A stretch of DNA of 64,000 nt from Rhexocercosporidium sp. MPI-PUGE-AT-0058. Lineage: Eukaryota; Ascomycota; Leotiomycetes; Helotiales. Each line of letters starts with the position of its first letter. Position 1 is the first letter of the stretch. The DNA is taken from assembly GCA_020746875.1 (NCBI GenBank), contig JAGTJL010000010.1, positions 2,046,001 through 2,110,000 of the forward strand, in the 5' to 3' direction. Below the pieces are notes generated by a model. It had not been told where the DNA came from, ran no database searches, and was given only the letters and a program-made list of their open reading frames with translations. Made by a program: the position numbers and the translations under genes. Below are positions 1 through 10,700 of the stretch, one piece after another.

Positions 1-424
1 ATTAACGTTAAAATTTACCGGATTTATTTTAAATAATTTACTTCTCGTTTTCCGAAGTATCGAATATACTTTAATATCGGTTAAGGCGTTTTTAATAGCG
101 TAATCCGGCTATTTTCAGTCCGACCTTTTCAGTATCGATGCTCTACGTATTAAAGCTAGTTTTTTTAATAATTTAAGTATTCTTATATTAAAAATAAGTA
201 GTTTCCTTTTAGATTTCCTGTGCTTCTCGTTATATTATAAGAGACTATCGAGGTGCCGTATTTGGTTCTGCTCTAAGGGCTAGGAGATCTTTAAGTAAAT
301 AAGTCTATATTAATTCGAGCACTTATTAGTTTCGGTCCTTATCGTTAATATAAAGAGCTTTTAAGTTTCTTTACGTATTTTATTTTAGCTTTTCTACTTG
401 CTTTTTACGTCGGTTATTAAAATA
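1..424. other. AT-rich RIP-degraded repeat DNA
   Basis: Very AT-rich sequence with stops in every frame and no usable reading frame. On the minus strand a long frame interrupted by TAG and TAA where CAG or CAA would be expected suggests the remains of a transposon gene, but I could not match it to a named domain. It abuts the RIP-mutated LTR at 425-705 and may be internal retroelement sequence or an older repeat. Confidence 0.6.
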
Positions 425-705
425 TATAAAAGGGAAAATACTAAGTATATAATAAGAGAATAATAAAGCAAGTGCCGGAAGATAAACGTAAGAAATACTT
501 ATTTAACGAATACTAAAGATATTATATATTTAAGGAATATAATCTATTAAGAGAAAAGAGAAATATAATTTAAATAAAAAAGAAAAGTTATAATAATAAA
601 AATCGTTATTATCGTTAAAAGATATTGCCTTAAAAGTTATCTTAAATACAGCGAGATACAGCTCAATTACGTGATAAATGGGCCTCTGAGGTCAACCCCA
701 CCACA
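425..705 (-). mobile_element. RIP-mutated LTR (same family as the solo LTR at 5256-5535)
   Basis: Read on the minus strand this 281-bp segment aligns end to end with the 280-bp solo LTR at 5256-5535. It starts TGTGGTGGGGTTGACC and ends in a TATA-type remnant of CCCTCCACA. Differences are almost all C-to-T or G-to-A, so this copy has been through RIP while the other has been largely spared. The hAT transposase reading frame to its right stops at 705, so the LTR (or the element that left it) appears to have landed in the hAT gene. No clear target duplication is visible. Confidence 0.75.
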
Positions 706-2055
706 TTACTAAAAGCTATAACATATACTACTAAGTTATGTAGCTTTTCAACCTCTCTTTTGCGCCGCTATAGCTTTCGACGGTTAGCTAGCCCTGCCAC
801 CTTATAATCGTCGTCCTATAAGCTCTTATCTTAATTAAATAAATAAGCCTTAGTAATTAAATTAATAACGTGGCTTATATAACGTAATCTCTTTGCCTTA
901 AAAGTCGAATCCCTACGCTTTTCTAAGCTCTATAAGAGTCGTATTATTATTCGTCGCATTATTAAGAATAAAGTAATTAAAGTTATATGCGTTAATTCCT
1001 AATCGTTCGAGAAGAGGCTTGAGAATAAAATATTAATTTGCGATTATTAAAGAGAGCGCCAGGAAAAAGAGTAATAAATGACATACCGACACCGGTCTTT
1101 TTATGTCCTAGGAGCTCTAATAAGCCTATAAGACGTGTGCAGGCCTCATATCGATCGTTAATAAAATGTACTATAACATTAAGTACATTAATCTTCTCTC
1201 TTTTTAATCCTTAGCCGTTAAAAGTAATAATAATCTTTGATTTGGCGTTACGAATCTCCTTGATCACCTAAGGCTCTATATACTTAAAGAGATCGTAAAT
1301 CTAAGACTTAACTAACGAGTGCGAATCTAGTAATGCCTTTTTAGCCTCTATATTAGCAATCTTAAAGCAACGTTTTAGGCGTCGAGAGGTAACTTTACGG
1401 TGTTTAACGTTATCGTAAATAATTCATTTAAGAAACGCGTTAATAAACTCTTATTATCGAAATGGAATCACTTTGTCGTAATTTCCTCTTATAATACTAG
1501 AGGCCTGAGCACGTGGAGGCTTTATAGGTTTCACTCTTTAAGTATTTCTTCTTACGTTAAGCATATGCATTTCTTATATATAGCGCTTGGCGTTGCTTAA
1601 AGTATTCGTATTAAAGTGATATTCGCGATTCCGGGAAAATTTAATATTATAATGACTTACAAAAATAAGCGGAAAAGTCTGTAGATTTACTAAGGAAACA
1701 TATATAAAGCTTATAACACTATATGTTATTATTTATCGGTTTAGTTATATCGGTGAGATAATAGTTAACTTTCTATACCTATTGACAAAATTTCCTCTTC
1801 GTAGCCCCTGAGACGACATGACTTATAGGCAGCCTAGCCACTAAAACGTTCCGATTATTATATAAAGGCTCTTTATAATCGTATAGAGAATAGCCTTCGT
1901 GGTTCTCGATATTTGGAGGCTTATCGGGGTCGTAATAGTCGCTATAAGTAAGCTTTAAACGGAAACAGCAATTACGGAATATAAGCTTCTTCTTCGCTGC
2001 CTCAGGGGCCATCATAGCCTAAAAAGGGTTGATTAGAGTATTATTACTTTCTATA
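706..2055 (-). mobile_element. RIP-inactivated hAT-family transposase relic
   Basis: On the minus strand, about 1330 down to 1085 gives a recognisable hAT transposase core (IYDLFKYIEP, then TFNG-stop-GLKREK, then HFINDRYEACTRLIGL). About 1000 down to 720 continues with NNATNNNTTLIELRKA and then VEKLHNLV. In the living family these read TFDGWGSK and DNASNNDTTL, so Asp-to-Asn and Trp-to-stop changes fit G-to-A RIP mutation. A 78-codon open stretch at 1779-2015 may be the amino-terminal part or other captured sequence; I do not recognise it. The C-terminal part is lost at the LTR at 705. Confidence 0.7.
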
Positions 2056-2355
2056 AAAGGTATAAGTAATGCTCTAAAATCATTATCTTTAATAATCACA
2101 AGTGAGGCGTGCGAGAAAGCCATATTTACAGTCATTTAATGGATTTTTGGCAAAGCGACAGCAGGATCGTGAGTTTAAATAATACCGGCGGGGTTACGTA
2201 ATCAATTTCTGGTGCTTTTAGAGCTGTTAAGCCAATCAGAGGCCTTGATTTTGCCTTAGCCGAGTCAAATTTACTAGTGGCCTTACCTAAAAAACCGGCC
2301 TAGCTACACCACCAAAACTGACCTTATTATGAGGATTTTCCTACCTCTCAACTAA

Positions 2356-2462
2356 CAGTCTAGTTAAGTTAAGCTTTTAGTAACTGACTTATTAGGGTTA
2401 GGGCTACTAACTGACTGATTACGAATTTTGGCTCAAGTTAATAAGAGAGCTTAACTAGACTG
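2356..2462. mobile_element. Possible 107-bp MITE-like element or hAT end
   Basis: The left end CAGTCTAGTTAAG and the right end, read in reverse complement, share 13 identical bases. The interior carries repeated TGACTGACT-type motifs of the kind also seen at the ends of the hAT element at 24216-25493. The broken regulator gene begins immediately to the right, so this is the proximal insertion junction. No matching 8-bp target duplication is visible, so the left end may belong to another insertion. Confidence 0.35.
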
Positions 2463-3139
2463 ACTTACTGGCCACCCTGTTCGAAAGTTGCAAGTAACAT
2501 GATGGATATTACTGTGCTGTCCTTCATTGCTTCACTTCGGGACATCAAGGCAGTATTGATGAATCGAATAGCACTGCCGAGATATGCTCGAGCCTGGGTT
2601 AGAATGGATGTTGACTGGACAGTAATTCCGTAGGCTGCGAGTGCTGCTGCGTTGAGACTAGCCGTAAAGCCCGCATTATGGCTGTTGGTCCTTCTGAACT
2701 CCGGGAGGTATTCGAAACAACCCCGGATGAAAACGGTGTCATGGGGGACGTGTGATGCCAGGAATAGGTCAATGGCTCGGTCTTTTACTGGCTGGATGAT
2801 ATGTGGAGATACATTGAGGTTTGTATTATCGCACGTATTTAAGGGGCAAGTGCCGCGAAACCCAGTGGTTGAGATTACTGTATTGCCAGCATTGGCCTCT
2901 TTGGGAGACAAATCAACTGTGAAGTCTGCCACAGTCCGATTCTGGAATAGTTGTCCTGGGATATCTCCGTATTGGGGACATACCCAACCAGCTTTGGAGC
3001 ACTGCCTACAATCTGGTTGGGTCTCGTCACACTGTCAGATATAAGAAGCTATTTGATAATCAGATTTGAGGTAGCTTACTCTGATCTTTCTCGTCCTACA
3101 CGTTTTGCACCCTCTTGAAAGTTTTCCACGTCGGCTCAT
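2463..3139 (-). pseudogene. Zn(II)2Cys6 transcription factor, 3'-truncated by a repeat
   Basis: A fungal binuclear zinc-cluster regulator. Exon 1 is 3139-3080 (starts MSRRGKLSRGC), an intron of 48 nt lies at 3079-3032 (GTAAGC to CAG), and exon 2 runs from 3031. Splicing restores all six cysteines: GCKTCRTRKIRCDETQPDC followed by RQCSKAGWVCP. After the zinc cluster comes a segment typical of the C-terminal region of these factors (DLFLASHVPHDTVF, then SILTQARAYLGSAIRF). The frame ends after about 209 codons at 2465, where repeat DNA starts; intact relatives are usually 400-600 residues. The last bases also look like a splice donor (GTAAGT), so the break may lie in an intron. It is divergent from the broken dehydrogenase at 3653, and both look like remains of one locus. 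The zinc cluster is seen; loss of function is inferred. Confidence 0.8.
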
Positions 3140-3652
3140 TTCCACAACATCCACCTCTGTGAGTTTATGACGTGGGAGTTCAAGGATTCTTCAGAGATCG
3201 TTTGCTTAACCATGTGTTGTGCTTTGTCAGTGGCAGAGAGTTGTACATCAGATCCTGTTCCAGACTTGAGTTTTCGCCGTCGGGGAATTCAGATGTTCCG
3301 CAGGGCAAAGTCATCATGTTCACGATGCTGCTGACTACTTCCAAACCTGCAGCCCCCGACTTGGCATCGATGAAAACTAGTCCTCTTTGGCAATTATGGC
3401 GATGCGGCCAATCACGCCTGCCGTTGAGATTAGCGAGGCCCAGTAAACAACCAGGGGTGATGAGGAGGCGAGGAAAATATCCTCGGGGTGCTTTGAACTA
3501 TCCTTGTTGCTTTGTAACGCGGTTCGAGGAAACTGTCTAAGACGTCCTGTTGGGAATGGGAGAGATTATAATTAAGGTGTCCCACAGAGATGTGAAGTCC
3601 GAACCACATATCCTCTGAGCACCTTTGAGACACCAGATCATAGATTTCTACA

Positions 3653-4548
3653 ATGGCCCAGCTCACGGTTCTCATTACTGGATGCAGTGAAGGTGGAATC
3701 GGCCATTCTCTCGCCCTCGAATTTGCTCGCCAAAATTACCACGTCTTCGCAACCGCCAGAAATGATTCGAAGATGTCTTCAATGTCCGGCAATTTGAATG
3801 TCACTTTGCTAGAATTGGACGTCATCTCACCCAAATCAATACAAACAGCCGTTGAAGCCGTCTCTAATGCTACAAATGGCTCTCTCAACATCCTGTACCA
3901 CAACGCAGGGGTTCTTCAATCACTATGGCGATCCACAGCGACTGGGACTTGGCTGAATGGACATTCAGGACAAACCTCTTCGCTGTGGTGGAATTTGACT
4001 AGAGTTTTCATGCCTTTGATCCTGAATTCTGGCGCGGGAAGTAAGATCGTCTTCTCAAATAGTGTTGCGGCGGTAGCACCAATCCCCACCCAGGTTCTTT
4101 ACGATGCATCGAAAGCGGCTCTTGACATGTACACCAAAGTCCTTCGATTGGAGGCGCGACCTCTGGGTGTGCATGTTGTCAATGTCATGACTGGAGAGGT
4201 TGGGACGACAACGGCCGAGCAGACTCTGGAGAAGTTACCAGAAGGTGAATGTGTCTACGTTCTCGATTGATATTGAATTAGCATTAGTTAGGGTCACCTT
4301 ACGAGTCAATCGCCTCTATCATCAATAAGTCGTGGACTACCCGAAAAACCGTGATGCTTGTTGGGAAATACAGTGCTCAAGCCGTCGCGAAAATTTCTCA
4401 AAAGAACCCACCGAGACAGCTATGGCTGGGAGGCAATGCGACAACGGTCTAGATTATTGATTTGCTTGGTCTCCAGCGGATGTATGATATAATATTCGTG
4501 AAAGATTATGGACTAGACAAACCAGCCCCCAGATTCAAGCAGAACTAG
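3653..4548 (+). pseudogene. Short-chain dehydrogenase (AYR1-like SDR), frameshifted and with a premature stop
   Basis: The start at 3653 gives an SDR amino terminus with the nucleotide-binding motif TGCSEGGIG and the HNAG motif; YDASKAALDMY carries the catalytic Tyr and Lys. This resembles the 1-acyl-dihydroxyacetone-phosphate reductase-like subfamily. Between about 3920 and 4002 the expected sequence (SDWDLAEWTFRTNLF) lies in another frame, so one base has been lost near 3920 and one gained near 4002. A 47-nt intron (4245-4291) joins PEG to SPYESIASI. Downstream exon 2 keeps family sequence (RQLWLGGNATTV) but has TAG at 4450-4452 where Trp is expected, and it ends at 4546-4548. The intact family is about 280-290 residues. 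Divergent from the zinc-cluster gene with a 513-bp gap. Confidence 0.8.
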
Positions 4549-5061
4549 TTCGCGCACAAACGCAGGTGCATGAGCAGATCTGGAATGTTTTCGAATGCAT
4601 TTCGGCTAGTGGATTCCAATATATCTTTGTATCGAATAAAACTAGGACATGAAGTCAGCCCCCTGTCCATCTAGAGAGGCTGCATTAGATTGAATCTTTG
4701 GGCTAACCCGAGAGGAAATCTTTCTCCCCGTTAAATTTTGAACTTAAAAGCGAAGTTTCTATCTTTCCCTTATAGATTTTGCCCCAGAAAAGTGCTCCAC
4801 GAGGTTAGCTATATAAAACCCATGTAAAACGATTAAATAGGACCCGCCAATCTTATTTCGCCGCCAGGGTAAAGTGGTATTGTGTTAAGGAGGAACGTCG
4901 GATGTTTCTTTATCATATGAGTGAGTCGGCTTTTCTTCAATATATATGAGGATAACTGTTATGTGCACACTTATTATTTTGTACATTTATTAAGCTAAAA
5001 CCTCAAGTTTAATATAAGGTCAAGATTTAAGATGTAAAAGATGTATTATTTATAATATTTA
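4549..5061. other. Intergenic, no gene seen
   Basis: Base composition falls from gene-like to AT-rich across this stretch. No open frame with recognisable content and no RNA gene is visible. The right end carries the near-duplicated pentamer beside the LTR that starts at 5062. Confidence 0.6.
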
Positions 5062-5588
5062 TGTGACGGTTTAGAGCTTCCAGAGCCTTATTTCCAGCCT
5101 TGGTTTTTCACTTCTTAGTTAGGAAGTTGCCGAATTAGACGAGCCTTTGTAAAACTTACTTTTATATATAACTTACTTCTTTTTATAGTTTCTTTCTTAC
5201 GTAATTATAAATTTTAAGAAACTCTTATTATCTTCATATTCTCGCCATAAAATATTGTGGTGGGGTTGACCTCAGAGGTCCATTTGTCACGTGATTGAGC
5301 TGCATCTTGCTGTATTTAAGATAGCCTCTAGGGCAACATCCTTCAAGGACAACAACGATTTTTACCACTACAACTTTTCCTTCTTATTCAAACCATACCT
5401 CTCCCCTCCCTTGACAAATTGTACTCCTTAGATATGTGATATCTCTAGTATTCGTCAAATGGGTATTTCCTACGTTTACCCTCCGGCACTTGCTTTGCTA
5501 CCTCTTGTTGTGTGCTTGGTGTTTTCCCCTCCACAATATAAGACGCTAATTACACGTGATTGCCGTCTTTCATAAAGCAAGCGTCACA
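5062..5588 (+). mobile_element. Solo LTR (family A) split by a nested solo LTR
   Basis: It begins TGTGACGG and ends CGTCACA, an inverted pair of TG...CA termini. With the insert at 5256-5535 removed, the sequence matches a second copy at about 26177-26421, which has no insert: both carry GAGC(T/C)TCCCAGAGCC-type sequence at the left, AGACGAGCCT in the middle and GATTGCCGTCTTT near the right. Flanking pentamers ATTTA and ATTAA differ at one base, consistent with an old target duplication. No internal retroelement region remains, so this is a recombination product. Confidence 0.75.
5256..5535 (+). mobile_element. Nested 280-bp solo LTR (family B) with ATAT target duplication
   Basis: Termini are TGTGGTGGGG and CCCTCCACA, forming an inverted TGTGG/CCACA pair. 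The 4 bp on each side are ATAT (5252-5255 and 5536-5539). The same LTR in RIP-mutated form and opposite orientation occupies 425-705. Its position inside an otherwise continuous family A LTR dates it as the younger insertion. Confidence 0.8.
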
Positions 5589-5899
5589 ATTAATAGGGTT
5601 CAATCTTGAAATAATACGCGCATGAATAGTTTTACTTATGAAACCTTTGATAATTTAAAAGCTACACTAACAAATAATAGAACACAGAGCAAGGCACCAG
5701 GCAGAAAGCCTAGAAAGTCAAGGGGTTAAGTGAAAGGGTGTTTAATTCTTCTAGTTTTATATAAAGGAGAGGTTCCTTATACAAAGCTCTAAAGGTTATA
5801 CGTCTAGTTTTCCCTATTATGCTTTAAGCATCACTTGCTCCCCAGAATCGTTTTATTACAGTAAGCAATAAAACTCAACTTATTTCTGATTTAACTATA
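5589..5899. other. Intergenic, no gene seen
   Basis: AT-rich sequence between the nested LTRs and the 8-bp tandem array. No reading frame or RNA gene was recognised. Confidence 0.6.
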
Positions 5900-6112
5900 A
5901 ATAATTAAATAATTAAATAATTAAATAATTAAATAATTAAATAATTAAATAATTAAATAATTAAATAATTAAATAATTAAATAATTAAATAATTAAATAA
6001 TTAAATAATTAAATAATTAAATAATTAAATAATTAAATAATTAAATAATTAAATAATTAAATAATTAAATAATTAAATAATTAAATAATTAAATAATTAA
6101 ATAATTAAATAA
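5900..6112. repeat. Tandem array of an 8-bp unit (ATAATTAA), about 26-27 copies
   Basis: The octamer ATAATTAA is repeated without interruption for about 213 bp. The unit contains no G or C. It lies just beyond the 3' end of the HET pseudogene. Such arrays form by replication slippage and are often length-variable between strains; no function is implied. Confidence 0.95.
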
Positions 6113-6223
6113 CTACAATCCCATATTGCAGCGTATTATCCTTTCCATTATGAAGAGAAGATTCTCCACTCTTGACCTCATACGTTAAGTCTGGCCAAGT
6201 CTCTGTTCGCACTTCATATTTCT

Positions 6224-7514
6224 TCAACCCCGAAACATCTGTTTCAATTGCCACCGCCAGAAATTCATTCGTCGACGAGTATCAACACGAAACACTCCGA
6301 TACGTTGAAAGCGGCCTTCTAATCTCTCCAAGACTAATCCTTGGATTATTCGAACCTTGACCTTCTCCCAAATATCCTGAGCTTTGTACGTCGATACCTC
6401 GGAAGTCGACATCAAATGAAGAGTCCTATATTTCCGATGATCTTCCCAAATATCAAGGTCAACATGCACGTAAATAGCATCTTCCTGTTTACGAGTAAGC
6501 GAGACAACAAGTAGCTCCATACCCCAGGCTCCTTCACAGACTTCGAAGTCGGTTTTACCGGCCCCACCTCCAACATAAACCAAAGGCCAGAGGTCGTCCA
6601 ATGGCCGCTCTTCATCGTACGGCAGCGAGTTAGGACTGAAAACTGGACCATTCTTGTCCTCCTTGCGCCGCACTCTCATCTGATTCGTTACCTTTGGCCA
6701 AGCCTTGATCTCTGCAAAGTCCACGACATGCACCTGAGCTAGGAAACAGCGGATCCGGAGCGGTGTTTCTATGACATTGACCGCAGGAGGCTATGAGAGT
6801 GCAAGTTGTTCCTTGTTCATCACCTCGCACAGAACCGTCTCTTATAACTCATGATCCTTCAAACGACGGGTGTTTTGATCCGTGTCAACAGAAGCCCCCT
6901 ATTGGAGCATATCAATTTCTCCTAAGAAGGAAGCCCAAACCCAGGATGGTGCGATCTTGACGTCCGGAATCTCGATCCCATGTCTATTCGATCTCCGCCA
7001 AGCTTCCATGCCAACTGACTCTCCATGTCGCGCGTGAAGAAACCAGCAACATATGGGCAGTCATAGATTTGCGCCAACCGTTGAGCAATGCCTTCAAGCG
7101 CAATCAATCGGTCTGTCGGCATAGTAATTCCAGCTGCTGTATAGGACTTGATGATTGGTAGCCACATGCCATGAAACTCCTGCCCTACAGGACGATCCGT
7201 TTTCTGTATACATTGCAGTTTGTCGATGGACAGTCGTATGCGCTTTTTGTCGGGAATAAACCCTGCAATTCCCTCGGGGCCGGGGAAGCGGTTACAAGCT
7301 GTCAGAGAATCGCATTCCCATACGAGTTGATCCTTGTCGTAATGGAGTACACGAGAGCTGAGAAGACGCTCCTGAAGTACCCAAGAGCGACAGTTGAGAG
7401 GTGCCTGTTCAAATCAATCCCAGCATTTATCTATGTCCGAGATATAAAACATGTAATCGGGGTTGTCGGGGTCGTCGAGGCCCTCGTCCAAATCCGTGGA
7501 GGTAGCTCCCTGGG
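6224..7514 (-). pseudogene. HET-domain protein, 3' half (split by the retrotransposon)
   Basis: C-terminal half of a heterokaryon-incompatibility (HET) protein; the N-terminal half is at 14465-15330. Reading leftwards from the insertion site, the frame continues through a premature TGA just before APLNCRSWVLQERLLS, the hallmark end of the HET domain, then HYDKDQLVWEC. Next come WLPIIKSYT and DRLIALEGIAQRLAQIY, which follow the HET core in this family. A frameshift near 6950 separates this from APSWVWASF, the usual next motif. A last open part (6224-6733) ends in a basic tail with stop at 6224. HET proteins trigger programmed death on fusion of unlike hyphae; this copy cannot be full-length. 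The TGA fits a TGG-to-TGA RIP-type change. Confidence 0.85.
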
Positions 7515-7703
7515 TATAATGGTCTGTGCTCTTAGCGCTGATTGCGTAATCACTGCCCTCATAAGGACAGTGAAGGGGAAAAGGTAATCTTCCCTCCTTA
7601 GTAATTAGCTTTTATATAATTAAAATATCACTAGCGAGTCTACAGCGCTTCTTTAGCTATTCTATTATATTATAATCACCTTAACGTATTAATAATTATT
7701 ACA
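7515..7703 (+). repeat. 5' LTR of the gypsy element
   Basis: 189 bp, the same length as the 3' LTR at 14276-14464, with which it aligns over its whole length. It is more AT-rich than the 3' copy towards its inner end. Target duplication CTGGG lies immediately to the left. Confidence 0.9.
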
Positions 7704-10700
7704 TTTTAATTATTATTTTCTTACCGTTAGCTTAACTATTATATAATAGTTTAAACTAAAAGATTATTAGCGATAGCCTCAAGCCGACAAAGATAACGAT
7801 CGAATACCCCGGGGCACTAGGAAATCGCTAGAGATACGTTAGCAAATAATATTGCCGCGATACAAGAGCAACTTCGGGCTCTTAAGAAGCGGAACGATAT
7901 CCTCGATAGCCTTATCGTTAAACATCGTCGGATATACGGCGATAATTTTACGTAATACCCTCTTAAAGTAATAGTAAAAGCTTAACTCCTTTAACTTATT
8001 AAATTAAAGACTCTTACGAATAATAAAGACAATATAAAAAGCCCTTTAATAATAGCCGACAAACCTCGGGCTTTACGCTAAAAGAAGAACAAATATATAA
8101 TCCCTTCAAAATATAAAGAAAAGAGCCACCGAGAACTTATAAAATATTTATAAGCTTATAATTGTATTTTTAACTACGATTTCAAAGGATTCCCGACTAA
8201 TATAATTAAGATTAAATAAGCGGTAATATTATTTTATAAAAAACCGGCAAATACTTAAAAAAGATTTAAAAAATAAATCTTAAAAAAACTTAATATAATA
8301 ACTTAAAAAAATTATAAAAAGTTTCTAAAGAATCTCTAATTACTCTTCGTCTTAAAAAAGGTAACTAACTCTTAAGCTTATAAAACAGCCCGATAAAGAA
8401 TTAACTAGCCTATTCGTGAATTCATTAATTACTTAAAAGGATTAAAGGAATACCTCGAGCCTTTTATAGAACGCCAATTATAAGACATTCTCTTTAATAA
8501 GATTCGGCCTAAAACTCGCTAAAAGATCGTCGAAAGTAAATAAATTAATAAACTATAAACTTATAAAAAAGTCATTTCCGCTATTACCCTTTAAGAAACT
8601 TATAATTTAATAAAAGGGAATAATAAAAAAAAAAAAATTAAAAAATAAAATAAAAGAACCTTTTCGTAAACCTCCGTAAAAAGCTAATAAAAAGCAAAAC
8701 AATTCCCGGCTAAAGTAATTTAATAAAGCTAATTTAAACAAAATCTTAATTAAAAAAGATAAGAAAAAAAGTTATAAGTCGAAAGTCAAATGTTATTTAT
8801 GCTATAAACTCGGCTATTATATTAATAAATACTTAAAAACTAATACCGGCAAGTCTAAGGACAAACGCCAAAAGAGCGCCTAACTTACGGTAGTTTCCAC
8901 GTTTTTATTAAGATTAATAAATAAAAGAATAGAAATCTAACTAAAGATTTTATTAAATAAAAAATAAAAGACGTTAATAGTCTTAATTAATAATAAAGCG
9001 GAAAACAATTTTGTCTCGAGGTTTATAATAAAGGAATGTGATTTACAACTCACTAGCAAAAGACTAAAAACATTTCAAACCCTTTTTAATAATAAAGGTA
9101 TTATTTATAGTATAACTCTCGCTCAAATAGAAATTATAAATATACTTAAATAAATAAAGCTAAATATACTTTGGCTAAGAGTCATTGATATGCCGGGTAT
9201 GGACTTAATTTTAAAATAACCTTAATTAAAAGAAATCAACCCTTAAATTAATTTTAAAATCAAATAATAAAAATACTTATATTAATTAAATAATGCTTAT
9301 GACCTTAATATTATAAGACTTAAAGAGTTTATATAAATTATTAATAAAAAAGAGTCGCCCGCGTACGCTATAATGCCTAGCCTTAATATAACGCGCTTAT
9401 TAAACGCCGACAATATATTTATTATTTTATAATAATATCGTAGATTTAAAAATATTTTTTTAAAAAAAAGAGAAAATAAACTACTCTTATTATAAAGTCG
9501 CTAGCATACTATCGACCTAAAACTAGGTATAAAGCCCTTATACTCTTTAATTTACAACTTCTTTAAGACGGAATTAGAAGTTCTCTAGAATTATTTCAAA
9601 TCCTTTAAAACTAAAGGATAAATAAGGAAAAGTAAAAGTTTAACTAGCGCTTTTATTTTATTTATAATAAAGAAAAATAGTGGCCTTCGACTATGTGTCG
9701 ATTATAAGGCTTTAAACTAGATTACGATTAAGGATTAATACCCTTTATCATTAATTAATAAGACGTTAAATAAACTTAAAGACGCGAAGATTTTTATTAA
9801 TTTAAATTTATAAAATATATATTATTATATTAAAATTAAAAAAGGAAATAAATAAAAGACTATATTCCGTACCCATTATAAACACTATAAGTATTAAGTA
9901 ATACCGTTTAAATTATTTAATACGCCGGCGACATTTTAGGCATATATTAATAATATACTAACAGGACTTATAAATATCATTTATATTATTTATCTTAATA
10001 ATATTTTAATATATTTAACGAATCTATTTTAATATAAAAACCACATTCGTTAAGTCCTTAAAAGACTACAATAAATAAATCTCTTTATTAAGCTATCGAA
10101 ATACTCCTTTAATACTTAAAGTGTAAACTTAAGCTATATAATATCTCCCGCTAGAATATTAATAAAGTAAAACTAAATAAATATTATTAAAGACTAACTA
10201 AAGCCTAAAAGTATTAAAAATATTCAAGTTTTTATTAGCTTTACCAACTTTTACTGGCGTTTTATTATAAATTTCTCAGTTATTACTCGGCTAATAACAA
10301 GCTTAACAAAAGATAAGAAAAAAGAGCAACTTACCCCTGCCTTTTATTAAGATATTATTAAAAAAGAAGCTTTTAACGTATTAAAAGATATATTTACGTC
10401 AGCCCCTTTTCTTATATACTTTAACTTTAATAAATTAAAAAGGCTAAAGACTAATGTATTTGGATTTATAATTACAAAAATCTTCTCTTAACTTAATAAG
10501 TAGCCGGTAAAAAATAAGAGAAAGGCTGTATAACATTTTATTATATTCTTTAATAAAAAGCTAAATACTATTAAGCTAAATTATAAAGTATATAATTAAG
10601 AATTCTTTATAATCGTTAAGTGCTTCGTATATTAAAAGCATTATTTAAAAGGTAATTTAGCCCTTATTAAAGTATTAATAAACTATAATAACCTCTGTTA

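Noticed and set aside
2390..2404. Two TTAGGG-like units resembling telomere repeat
   Set aside because: Only two imperfect units inside a small transposon-like element; similar CCCTAA phrases also occur by chance inside the ABCA coding sequence near 16091-16104.
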